Source: a virus
Length of the DNA stretch: 48,253 nucleotides
Virus record (IMG/VR): IMGVR_UViG_3300025131_000070
Coordinates: 1-48,253 of that record
Direction: 5' to 3' (one strand)
The position numbers were made by a program, and so were the translations under genes. Of this stretch, positions 8,584-16,841 are shown in pieces. The notes below the pieces were generated by a model that had not been told where the DNA came from, searched no databases, and worked only from the letters and a program-made list of their open reading frames with translations. Position 1 is the first letter of the stretch, and every line of letters begins with the position of its first letter.

Positions 8584-9108
8584 ATGGTCCGCAAGCGAAC
8601 GCCCGCCAAACCGTCTACCACCGCAGCTGCTGCGGCCGACCTCCGCGCCCAAGCGGCCGATCTGGCCCGCACGCCGCTCGTCGCCGCACCCGATCCAGAA
8701 GACGAAAAGGACGCGGCCGAGGCCGAGCTCGACGCGACCGAGGTCACGTTCGACTTCAAGCACGTCGACCGGCGCGGGAACACGCACGAGGGTGTGTTCA
8801 CCAATCGCATCCTGACCGTCGGCGAGCAGCAGGCCGCGGCCGCGACGGCTGCGCGGCTGGCTGGCGGTCTGCCGTTCGAGTCGCTGGACCCCGGCTCCGC
8901 GGCGCTCAACGACGCCATCGCGCACATGGCGCTGTCGTTCACCGACGCCAAGACCGGCGACTTCCGCGGTCCGAGCTGGGCACAGGACCTCCGGACGCTC
9001 TACGAGCAGGAGATCATCCTCGAGCTGTGGAAGAAGGTGGTGGCGCACGAGCGCCGTTTCTTTCGACTGGACGAGGTTGCAGAATCTGGCCAAGAACCCG
9101 CCGAATGA
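8584..9108 (+). CDS. Tail assembly chaperone, zero-frame product (gpG-like)
   Basis: This 174-residue protein stands between tube and tape measure, the standard place of tail assembly chaperones that coat the tape measure before tube polymerisation. It has an Ala-rich disordered start, then TFDFKHVDRRGNTHEGVFTNRILTVGE, two helical segments and an acidic end. The last 16 codons overlap an open +1 frame that continues to 9412. The sequence before the stop contains TTC TTT CGA at 9058-9066, a plausible +1 shift site. The 40-base gap before the ATG has only a weak GGTAG ribosome binding site. Confidence 0.7.
   Translation: MVRKRTPAKPSTTAAAAADLRAQAADLARTPLVAAPDPEDEKDAAEAELDATEVTFDFKHVDRRGNTHEGVFTNRILTVGEQQAAAATAARLAGGLPFESLDPGSAALNDAIAHMALSFTDAKTGDFRGPSWAQDLRTLYEQEIILELWKKVVAHERRFFRLDEVAESGQEPAE
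9061..9066 (+). other. Candidate +1 ribosomal frameshift site (TTT CGA)
   Basis: In the chaperone frame the codons are TTC TTT CGA CTG. A tRNA-Phe on TTT could re-pair one base to the right on TTC while the slow Arg codon CGA waits in the A site. This would move ribosomes into the frame that is open to 9412. The joined product would read ERRFF then DWTRLQNLAKNPPND. It is the best slip site I can find in the overlap; the shift itself is inference. Confidence 0.5.
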
Positions 9109-9412
9109 CGACCTCGGCGCACTTCAGCGCTGGTGGTCCGACAAGTACAAGCTGCCGCCGAACGACCCCCGGTTCATGGACCGGCCGTTCGCGATGCACG
9201 TCCGAGACTTCCTCGAGGACCTGACGCAAGTCCTGGGGCGCGTCGAGCAGCAGCTGCGCATGGGCGAGGCTGGTGAGGACCAGACCGAGTTGGAGGAGAC
9301 AAAAGAGACCATTCAGCGCATTCTGGGCATCGACACCGACTCCGCAGCCGCGTGGCAGGACGAGGTCGAGAAAGCGCTCGAAGAAGGTAGAATGCCGAAC
9401 TGGGGCGCATGA
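9065..9412 (+). CDS. Tail assembly chaperone, frameshifted extension (gpT-like)
   Basis: The +1 frame relative to the upstream chaperone stays open until 9412 and ends just before the tape measure gene. A separate start is unlikely: the first possible one is TTG at 9077, with GACGAGG directly against it and no proper spacing. The sequence (LGALQRWWSDKYKLPPNDPRFMDRPF, then an acidic coiled coil with ETKETIQRILGID) resembles the second domain of gpG-gpGT chaperone pairs, which binds the tape measure. I read it as the C-terminal part of a fusion made by frameshifting in a minor share of translation events. An independent TTG-started protein of 111 residues remains possible. Confidence 0.6.
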   Translation, partial: DWTRLQNLAKNPPNDDLGALQRWWSDKYKLPPNDPRFMDRPFAMHVRDFLEDLTQVLGRVEQQLRMGEAGEDQTELEETKETIQRILGIDTDSAAAWQDEVEKALEEGRMPNWGA

Positions 9413-9420
9413 GGCAGTAG

Positions 9421-11925
9421 ATGACAGGCAAAAAAGTCGACGTCGAGCTCATCTACAAGGCCAAGCTGCGCCGTGCTGACCTGCTGGAAATCCAGAAGCT
9501 CTCACAGACTGTCGGCGCCGCCATGGGCGCCCGCGAGCTGGAGAAGGTCAGCCGCGTCCTCAAGGAAATCAAGAGCACCGTCGTCGACATCCACAGCGTC
9601 GGCGGCGGCGTCCAGAACGCGATAAGCGGATCGGTCCGAGCGTCCAGCTTCACGCGCGCAGGGCGGCCGGGCACCAACTATTACATCCCCGGACGCAAGG
9701 GTACTGCGTCGCTGGGCGCTGCGATGGCGCACCAAACTGCATACCTCTCGCAGATTTCGGCGGCGGGTGGGACGCCGCAGGCGATCGGCGAAGCTGCGGG
9801 GCTTCTGCAGGGAATGATCGGGCACCAGGCGCAGCGGACAGCCACCCTGCAGGCTGCGCAGCAAGCTCGGCATGCTCGCATGCAGATGATCCCGCACCCG
9901 ACGCTGTACGGCGGGGGCGGTGCCGTCATGACACCAGGCGCGCAGGCTGGAGGCTCGGCTGCGACTCGCGCTAGCTTCGCGGGTCCGGGGTGGGGCTGGA
10001 CGCGGTCGCTAGGCGGCTGGGCGGGCGGTGGCAGTGGTGGTGGTGTGCCGTCGCGGTTGCAGCTCACTGCGCAGGCTGGACCTTGGGCCTACGGGTCAGG
10101 CGCGGCTTATGGCCCTGCGCGCGCCAGCTCGGATCTGCTCGACCGCGGCCGCTTCGCGCCGAGTCTCAGGGCGACGCCGACTGCGGTGCACGGTCCTGCT
10201 GCCGGTGGTCCACAGCTGCAACTAACTGCGTGGGCCACCTCGCTGGGCGCGCCGTCGATTCGAGGTGCGCAAGGACTCCGGAACGAACGCGGGCAACTGC
10301 TTCTACCTGCGTACACGAGCATGTCTGGTGGTTGGTCGCAGCAGTACGATCGAGTTGGACCGGGTCCTCTGGGCGGCGCGGGGCACGGCTCGTGGCCTGC
10401 GACAGCCAACCCGCGTACAGCCGGCACCGGCGGAGGCAATGGTGCGTCGTGGCAGCTGTACCGCGCGTCGCTGCGCGCAGGCGTTCCAGCTCAGCAGGCG
10501 GCCGCTGCTTACCGCGCCGGTGACGACTCGGCGCAGATGAGTCTGGCCGATGCTGCGGCAGCCGGCGCAGGCGCTGGCGGCGGCGCTGGTGGCGCGCTTG
10601 GTCGACTGGCCGGCAAGGCCGCAATAGTTGGGTACGCGCTGCGCCGCGCGCCCCAGATGGCCAGCGGTGCTACGTGGGGCATGGGCTTTGGCGAGGCTGC
10701 CTTCGGGGGCGTGGGCGCTTTTCTAGGCGGAGCGTTGGGGCTTGCCATGGGTCCGCAGTTCCGCGCGGTCGGTCAGCGCATGATGAAGGACGCGGCCGGA
10801 ACCAACCAGTACCGACTCGCAGCGCAGGGCTTCTACAGCATCGCAGGCGAGCCGGGCACGCAGTACGGCAGCGAGATTGGCGGCCACCTCCGAGGCGCGG
10901 GCGCCGCTCTTGGCTTCGACCCGGCACAGACGGCGCAGATCGCGGCCCGCACGGCACGCGGCGCGGGCGGGTGGGCTGGTCCTGGGATGGACCAGAACGT
11001 CATGCTCGGCCTCTTCGGTGCACGTATGGGCTTGTCCAACAAGGCCGTGGGTAATCTCAGCTTTGCAGGTCGCCGAGGCGGACTCGGCATGAGCGGTCGC
11101 ATGTTCGCTGAGCACGCGTGGATGGGCGGCTTGGGATCAGGCCTCGAGGGGGGCGAGCTTGTCGACCTGCTAGAGACGGCAGGCCGGGACGCCAGCGTGT
11201 TCCGGTCAACGGGTATGGGGACGAGTCGCAGCGGCTTCCAGGGTGCGACCGGGGCCAGCCGCGGCCTGGGCATCGACACGTTCCAGGGCTCGCGCATTGG
11301 CCACGGCTTGCGCCAGTCCGGGCGCTCGCGGTCGCTCCGCGGCCCGCAAGGCTTCCTCGACGTGCTGATGTTGCAGCAGTTCGGTGGGCTCGGGCGTCTC
11401 GGCAGCGGCGTGTCCTTCAGCGCGCTCCGCAGCGCGCGGAAGCGGATGGAGTCCGGCGCAGGCTTCACGCCAGGCAACATAGGCAGCTTCGTCGACCGTC
11501 TGATCCAGATGGGCGGCGGCGGCGCCGGCGGTGAGTACCTCGCGCAGCAGTCACTGCTGGAGCTCGGCGTCCCGGTGGGCACTGGTCTCATGGAGGAGAT
11601 CGGCCAGTACCGCTCGACGGGTCAGATGCCGCAGGGCGTGGTCGACGCGTTCCGGAAGGGCGGCGCCAAGGCCGGCGGCTTCGCGGCCGGTGGCGGGCTC
11701 GCCGGGCAACTCGAGGGCACGACCGACTCGCAGCTCGGGCAACTCGCCGCGGCGGCGAACCGCGTGCATGAGGCCGCGATGCAACTCGAGGGCGGACTCG
11801 TCGCCATGCAGAAGGCGCAGGCGCGGATCACCGAGAGTCTCGTGTTTTACGACGGCGCCGTGCAACGCGCAGCAGCAGGACTGACGCGCGTTGGCGACAT
11901 CGTTGAGGGGATCGGGGCGTTCTAG
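9421..11925 (+). CDS. Tape measure protein
   Basis: The gene is the long ORF after the tail chaperones, which is where the tape measure sits in essentially all long-tailed phages. The ATG has GAGG six bases upstream. The 834-residue product starts with a helical segment (IYKAKLRRADLLEIQKLSQ, LEKVSRVLKEIKSTVVDIH), then a long Gly/Ala/Ser-rich low-complexity stretch to about residue 390. A hydrophobic region near 400-450 (GFGEAAFGGVGAFLGGALG) may insert in the membrane during DNA ejection, and the C-terminal end is helical (AAAANRVHEAAMQLEGGL). The protein is short for a tape measure and unusually rich in Gly, so the coiled-coil part is small. Confidence 0.75.
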   Translation: MTGKKVDVELIYKAKLRRADLLEIQKLSQTVGAAMGARELEKVSRVLKEIKSTVVDIHSVGGGVQNAISGSVRASSFTRAGRPGTNYYIPGRKGTASLGAAMAHQTAYLSQISAAGGTPQAIGEAAGLLQGMIGHQAQRTATLQAAQQARHARMQMIPHPTLYGGGGAVMTPGAQAGGSAATRASFAGPGWGWTRSLGGWAGGGSGGGVPSRLQLTAQAGPWAYGSGAAYGPARASSDLLDRGRFAPSLRATPTAVHGPAAGGPQLQLTAWATSLGAPSIRGAQGLRNERGQLLLPAYTSMSGGWSQQYDRVGPGPLGGAGHGSWPATANPRTAGTGGGNGASWQLYRASLRAGVPAQQAAAAYRAGDDSAQMSLADAAAAGAGAGGGAGGALGRLAGKAAIVGYALRRAPQMASGATWGMGFGEAAFGGVGAFLGGALGLAMGPQFRAVGQRMMKDAAGTNQYRLAAQGFYSIAGEPGTQYGSEIGGHLRGAGAALGFDPAQTAQIAARTARGAGGWAGPGMDQNVMLGLFGARMGLSNKAVGNLSFAGRRGGLGMSGRMFAEHAWMGGLGSGLEGGELVDLLETAGRDASVFRSTGMGTSRSGFQGATGASRGLGIDTFQGSRIGHGLRQSGRSRSLRGPQGFLDVLMLQQFGGLGRLGSGVSFSALRSARKRMESGAGFTPGNIGSFVDRLIQMGGGGAGGEYLAQQSLLELGVPVGTGLMEEIGQYRSTGQMPQGVVDAFRKGGAKAGGFAAGGGLAGQLEGTTDSQLGQLAAAANRVHEAAMQLEGGLVAMQKAQARITESLVFYDGAVQRAAAGLTRVGDIVEGIGAF

Positions 11926-11926
11926 C

Positions 11927-13693
11927 GTGCCAAAGCCGAGCCACAACGCCACGGGCAACCGCTCCGGGACGTTCCGCGGGTCCGAGGCCAGCGGCGCGAA
12001 GGTGAGCGTCTACGGCCACGCCGATGAGCCCGGGATGCCCGAGGCGCGGAAGCACGCGCTGCACTTCGACTCGCGCGTGCCCGGCGTCAGCGACGACCAC
12101 TTCCGTCTGATCGCGTGCGAGACGCGCAAGCGCGTCGACGGCAGCGCAGGCACGTTCACGTTCGCTGTGAAATCGCGCGACCCGAACGTGGACCTGCGCG
12201 ACCTCATCGTCGACGACGACTGGGTCGACATCTCATTCACGCGGCACGACCGGAGCTTCCACGTCATGCGCGGCTTGGTCGACGTCGTCGCGCCGGCCAT
12301 CTCGGCTTCAGGCACTGGCGCAACCGAGACGGTCTACGTCGTGTCCGGGCGCGACTTCACCAAGATCTTCGAGCTGACACCGGTGTGGTTCGACCGCATC
12401 ACCGACGGCGACTACGCCGGTGCGGCGCTCACGCGGATCATGGAAGAGACCGAGGGCGTCTTCGGCAACGTCGCGAAGGTCGTCTCGAATGTCCTCGGCG
12501 GTTTCCTGCAGGAATTCGATAAGCTGGGCCGCGCGACGTGGGTGCTGCCGCCTTCGATGCCGGGCGGCCAGGCGACCTTACAGGTCACGCAGTTCGGCAA
12601 GCCGTTCCTCAACAAGACGCTGTTGAAGCCGCCGCCGACGACATTCCAGCTCCAGATCCCGCAGACGGCGGCCATCCAGACACCCGCGGTGTCAATCCCC
12701 ACTGGTGGCCGCAACTTCCTCAACGACCTGGTGTACTTCACCGAGCACTGGATGAACGACCCGCCGCGTGCGAGCTCGCTCAACCCGGTCTACTTCGACC
12801 CGCAGAACACGTACCTGTGGCCGCTTGCGCAGCACTACTCGGACCCGGCGCTGTGCGAGCTGTACTGCGACCTCGTGTCTGCCGACTCGCCCAACACAGT
12901 CGCCTACTTCCACGATGACCAGGCGAGCACGCCCGACACGACCAAGATGGCGCTGATCCTCCGCGACCGGCCGTTCCTGACGGCAGCCCGGCACGAGGTC
13001 GGCGCGAACGTGAACGAGCCGGATCCCAAGAAGCCCGAAGCGCTGTCGTCGGGCCCATGGTTCAACCGCATCCCGATGTACACGGTCGACCGCGGTGACT
13101 GCGTGGCCATCCAAACAGCGCGGAGCGGAGCTGAGCGCAAGAACATGTTCATGGCGGCGCCCGCGATCTTCCAAGAGAGCCTGAAGGCGTGGCCCGAGCT
13201 CCAGACGCCGCTCATCAGCGTGAACGACGTGAGCCGCCACGGCGTGCGGCGCATGGACGTGATCACGAACTACGCGACGTCATCGACTGATGTGGACTTG
13301 GGCGGCTCGCCGCTGGGCCTCGCGCTCAACTACCGCGAGCGCATCCGCGACTTCCACTGCATGAACCACCTGTTCTACAGCGGCAACGTGCCGCTAGCGA
13401 TCGGGCGCCCGGACATCCGCGTCGGCGGCCGACTGCGCATCCGTGGCGATGACCCCGAGCGCGACGAGACGTACTACATCGAAGAGGTGCGCAACGCCTG
13501 GCAGGCGCCGGAGAGCCTCTCGCGCGCTGGCGGGCTCAACACGACGATCGGCGTGACGCGCGGCTGGCGCGGTACCGACCGGTCGCTCACGAAGACGTTC
13601 ACGACGGTGCGCGACGAGTACAACGACGCGGCGATCCAGAAGGAGCTCAGGGACCATCAGGACGCGATCAAGGCGCGCGGGGAGGACAGCTGA
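11927..13693 (+). CDS. Baseplate hub protein (gp27/gpD-like)
   Basis: The GTG at 11927 is preferred: it follows the tape measure stop and has GGGG ten bases upstream, while the TTG at 11891 has no ribosome binding site. The 588-residue protein contains a beta-barrel-like pattern with YVVSGRDFTKIFELTPVWF, the GRDxT-type element common in phage hub proteins. A middle region with LYCDLV, VAIQTARSGAERK and LRIRGDDPERDETYYIEEV gives a second barrel. The trimer of such proteins holds the spike and closes the tube. The next gene encodes the spike and overlaps by TGATG, as expected for hub-spike pairs. Confidence 0.65.
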   Translation: MPKPSHNATGNRSGTFRGSEASGAKVSVYGHADEPGMPEARKHALHFDSRVPGVSDDHFRLIACETRKRVDGSAGTFTFAVKSRDPNVDLRDLIVDDDWVDISFTRHDRSFHVMRGLVDVVAPAISASGTGATETVYVVSGRDFTKIFELTPVWFDRITDGDYAGAALTRIMEETEGVFGNVAKVVSNVLGGFLQEFDKLGRATWVLPPSMPGGQATLQVTQFGKPFLNKTLLKPPPTTFQLQIPQTAAIQTPAVSIPTGGRNFLNDLVYFTEHWMNDPPRASSLNPVYFDPQNTYLWPLAQHYSDPALCELYCDLVSADSPNTVAYFHDDQASTPDTTKMALILRDRPFLTAARHEVGANVNEPDPKKPEALSSGPWFNRIPMYTVDRGDCVAIQTARSGAERKNMFMAAPAIFQESLKAWPELQTPLISVNDVSRHGVRRMDVITNYATSSTDVDLGGSPLGLALNYRERIRDFHCMNHLFYSGNVPLAIGRPDIRVGGRLRIRGDDPERDETYYIEEVRNAWQAPESLSRAGGLNTTIGVTRGWRGTDRSLTKTFTTVRDEYNDAAIQKELRDHQDAIKARGEDS

Positions 13694-14949
13694 TGCCGCG
13701 TATCGGTGCGCAACCCCGCTTGCAGTCGAGCACGCAACGATCTGGCGGCATCCCGCTGGTACGCTCCGCGCGCGGCGTGCTGATGCGCGGCGTGATCGTC
13801 CGTACGCACTCATTCGATGCCGACCCACAGGTCGCCTGCATGGATAGGCGTACGCCACCCGTCGCGCAGTACGCCGACGTGCTCTGCTACACGAGCATGC
13901 GCGGCGGCCGCTACCATTACTTGCCGCGGTGCCTGGTCACACGCGAGTCGGGGGGCGTGCACGACGGTGACATCGCCGCGCCACGGCCGAACAAGCACGG
14001 CTTCGGGCGCCTGACGAGCGGCAACGACTTCGTCAATACAAAGACGAGCCCCGCGATGATGGACGGCGATCACGTGCTCGTTGGCTTTCTCGACGACCGT
14101 TGCGAGCAGGGCGTGATCCTCCGGCACTTGCCGCACCCCCGCGCCGACACCGGCAAGGCGGCCGACGCCGAGCTGGGAGACCGACTCCGGATCACAGGCG
14201 ACGGCGAAACCGGCGACGGGACGCCGCGTGCGATCAAGCACCAGGGCGTGGTGGTTGGTGTCACCGCGAACGGCGGGTGGCTCCTCGACGCGCGGCGCGC
14301 ACATCGCGGCTTTGCCGGCGACGGCACGGCTGGTGGCGGCGGCGGCTACGACGCCAAGACTGGCGACGAGGTCGCGAGCACGCAGATCGACCCGGCGACG
14401 AACTTCGCAGCGGCCGGCAACGTGCGCATCCGCATGCCGGACAACGCGCCGTTCGCCGTCGAGTATCCGCCCGTCGGTAACCAGGACGCGGCCGAGCGCT
14501 TCCGCATGCTTCAGCGTGCGGGTTCGGAGTCGACGGCAGAGCTGATGTCCGACCTCGTCCGCATCGGGTCGCCGGTCGTGGGCGTCGACGCTGACGAGGC
14601 AGCCGTGCTCGGGACGACGTGGGGCGACGCCCGGAACACGCTGAATCGCGACGTCGACACCCGGCTCGAGAACATTGCGAACGCTACGGCCACACTCGTG
14701 ACGAAGACAGCCAACTATGCTGGGGGCAGCGGCGTAACGGCGCCTGGAGGCGTTGCTACAGCGTTGGCCGACACTAAAACCTTCGCGATCGCTGTGGGCG
14801 AGTTCCTCGCCGAGTTGCTCATTCAGATCTCCGCCATCCGCCTGTCGATCGACTCGTTCGAGCGGCCCACGACAGGCGCCGACCCCTCGTCCGAGGAGGC
14901 CAACGCCTACCTGTCGAACCACGTATACTTCGTGGAGGAGACGACGTGA
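13693..14949 (+). CDS. Baseplate central spike / gpV-like protein
   Basis: Residues 30-155 have an OB-fold layout typical of spike proteins: RGVIVRTHSFD, YADVLCYTSMRGGRYHYLPRC, then MMDGDHVLVGFLDDRCEQGVILRHLPHP, where the GDHVLVGFLD strand and the VILRHL end are the clearest signs. A Gly-rich loop (GTAGGGGGYDAKTGD) follows. The second half is helical with an acidic end, which may attach the spike to the neighbouring LysM/gp25-like protein. It overlaps the hub stop by TGATG and the next gene by GTGA. There is no lysozyme domain, so it is not a T4 gp5-like enzyme. Confidence 0.6.
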   Translation: MPRIGAQPRLQSSTQRSGGIPLVRSARGVLMRGVIVRTHSFDADPQVACMDRRTPPVAQYADVLCYTSMRGGRYHYLPRCLVTRESGGVHDGDIAAPRPNKHGFGRLTSGNDFVNTKTSPAMMDGDHVLVGFLDDRCEQGVILRHLPHPRADTGKAADAELGDRLRITGDGETGDGTPRAIKHQGVVVGVTANGGWLLDARRAHRGFAGDGTAGGGGGYDAKTGDEVASTQIDPATNFAAAGNVRIRMPDNAPFAVEYPPVGNQDAAERFRMLQRAGSESTAELMSDLVRIGSPVVGVDADEAAVLGTTWGDARNTLNRDVDTRLENIANATATLVTKTANYAGGSGVTAPGGVATALADTKTFAIAVGEFLAELLIQISAIRLSIDSFERPTTGADPSSEEANAYLSNHVYFVEETT

Positions 14950-16832
14950 TCCAGCTCATCCCCACAACGGCGGCCGACGTCACCGAGCAGGCACGCCAGG
15001 CGGCAGACGATAAATACTGGAAGAAGTTCCTGTACTTCTTCGAGCTACGCATCCCCAAGGTCGCATTCGAGGGCCGGAGGGGCGCAGCGATGATGCCGCT
15101 GGTCCTCGCGCCGCAGCGCATGACGATGGGCGAGCCCTTCGCCGTGCGGACCACGCCCACACTCGGCGGCGGTCTGTACGTCGAAGAGAGCGGCATCATC
15201 GCCCGGACGCTACAGATTGCCGGGACGACTGGCTTCGCGCCGCGCGTGCTCGATCGCATCCCGCTCGGGTCGAAGCGCGTGCGCAACGAGCTCCGATCGT
15301 ACGTGGATCGGACGACCGACCGGAACGACACAATCACGCGACTGTCGGGGCAGAAGCAGCTGCAGATGCTGCAGGACCGCATCTTCAGGCTCTACGCCGA
15401 CCTCAAGCGGAACCCGGAGACGTCAGCCGGGACCGAGCTGATCTGGCACAACGTCAAGGACGACGAGCACTGGCGCGTCATCCCCCAGAGCTTCGAGCTG
15501 CGCCGCGCGTCCCCGCGCAGCACGATGTACTTCTACGCGATCCAGATGCTCGCGGTGGAACCCGACGCGCATCGCCAGGTCTTCACGTCCGAGGACCGCG
15601 ACCTCTTCGACGAGATCGGCGACGCCGCCCGCTCCATCCGCGAGGGTATCGACCTCGTCAGCGGCACGCTGGACAACGTCGGCGGTCTGGCCCGAGACAC
15701 TGACGACTCCATCCGGAACTACGTCGGCGCGGTCCGGTCGGTCACCGAGATCGGCGCGTCGGCCGCCAACATCGCCGCCGCGTCGTCCGACTTCGTCAAC
15801 GGCCGGACCGACGAGATCCGGGGCGTCACGTCCGAGGGGCTCCTGGGCCTGCTCGCCGACACCGAGAACATCCTGGACGCCATGGACTCGTCGTTGGTCG
15901 CTGTCGGCACGCTGCCGGCCTCTGTACGCGCCGACTGGGCCGACCTGGAACGGGGCCTCCACCGTATCGCCGCCTGGCCCGACCGGCTTCAGACGGCGCT
16001 CCAGGCCCGCGTGGAGGCTCTGGACGTGGTTGCCTCGACCTCGGCCGCCGAGTCGGCCGCCGTGACGGCCCAGGTGACGTTCCGGAGCGTCCGGGCGGCC
16101 GGGACACGACCACGGGTCGGCGACGCCCGAAAGCAGCAGGCATCGAGGTTGCAGACTCGCCGGCGCGCCCTCGCGGTCGCAGGCCTGACGGAGCGCACGG
16201 TCGGACAAGGACAGACCATTCACGACATCGCCTCCGAGTACCTCGACGACGCGTCCCGCTTCCGCGAGATCGCGGCGATCAACGACCTCCGGTCGCCCTA
16301 CATCCACCCAGCAGGACTCCCCGGCACGCTCCGGCCCGGCGATCAGATCCTGATCCCGTCCCGCGCGTCTCGGCAGGCGGCCCGCACACTGCCCGTCGTG
16401 CGGGGTACAGACCTCCTCGCGCCCGAAGAGCATCGCCTGTTCGGCGTGGACTGGCGCCTCGAACCGTCCTCGGACGGGAGCGGTTTGTACGATATGGTGC
16501 TCGACGAGGCGAACAACGCAGGTAAGGACGTGAAGCGCGTCGCGGGGATCCCCAACTTGGTGCAGGCCGTCGGCACCCGTCTCCGGACGAACAAGGGGGA
16601 CAGCGCGATGTATCGTGAGCTGGGAACGAACGTGGTGGTGGGCATGGGCAACAAGGTCGTGGACACGGAGACCGCGCGGCTGCACGTGACGTCGGCTGTG
16701 CAGGACGACCCGCGCATCGTGGCCGTGTCCGGCATCCAGCTCGCGCCGCAGTCGCCGGACATCGTCGACGTGGAGTTCAACGCCTCGGTGTACGGACTGT
16801 CTGACCGGGTAAACATCACGTCGCGGACGTAG
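14946..16832 (+). CDS. Baseplate adaptor with LysM domain and gp25-like C-terminal domain
   Basis: Three parts are visible in 628 residues. The N-terminal 215 residues form an alpha/beta domain (YFFELRIPKVAFEGRRG, HWRVIPQSFELRRASPR). A long helical linker of about 200 residues follows. A LysM-type module at about 416-472 (TVGQGQTIHDIASEYLDD, then LRPGDQILIP) is expected to grip the tube-hub junction, as gpX or gp53 do. The end (about 511-628) resembles the gp25 wedge domain: DVKRVAGIPNLVQAVGTRL, ELGTNVVVGMG, then DPRIVAVSGIQL. These roles are usually on two or three separate proteins. GTGA overlap with the spike gene supports co-assembly. Confidence 0.65.
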   Translation: MIQLIPTTAADVTEQARQAADDKYWKKFLYFFELRIPKVAFEGRRGAAMMPLVLAPQRMTMGEPFAVRTTPTLGGGLYVEESGIIARTLQIAGTTGFAPRVLDRIPLGSKRVRNELRSYVDRTTDRNDTITRLSGQKQLQMLQDRIFRLYADLKRNPETSAGTELIWHNVKDDEHWRVIPQSFELRRASPRSTMYFYAIQMLAVEPDAHRQVFTSEDRDLFDEIGDAARSIREGIDLVSGTLDNVGGLARDTDDSIRNYVGAVRSVTEIGASAANIAAASSDFVNGRTDEIRGVTSEGLLGLLADTENILDAMDSSLVAVGTLPASVRADWADLERGLHRIAAWPDRLQTALQARVEALDVVASTSAAESAAVTAQVTFRSVRAAGTRPRVGDARKQQASRLQTRRRALAVAGLTERTVGQGQTIHDIASEYLDDASRFREIAAINDLRSPYIHPAGLPGTLRPGDQILIPSRASRQAARTLPVVRGTDLLAPEEHRLFGVDWRLEPSSDGSGLYDMVLDEANNAGKDVKRVAGIPNLVQAVGTRLRTNKGDSAMYRELGTNVVVGMGNKVVDTETARLHVTSAVQDDPRIVAVSGIQLAPQSPDIVDVEFNASVYGLSDRVNITSRT

Positions 16833-16841
16833 AGGACGGCA

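Noticed and set aside
9027-9224. A third frame over the chaperone overlap as a separate gene
   Set aside because: It has no ribosome binding site and no continuity with either chaperone domain.
9700-10700. Gly/Ala-rich stretch of the tape measure as a separate collagen-like protein
   Set aside because: The frame is continuous with the tape measure, and the stretch lacks Gly-X-Y periodicity.
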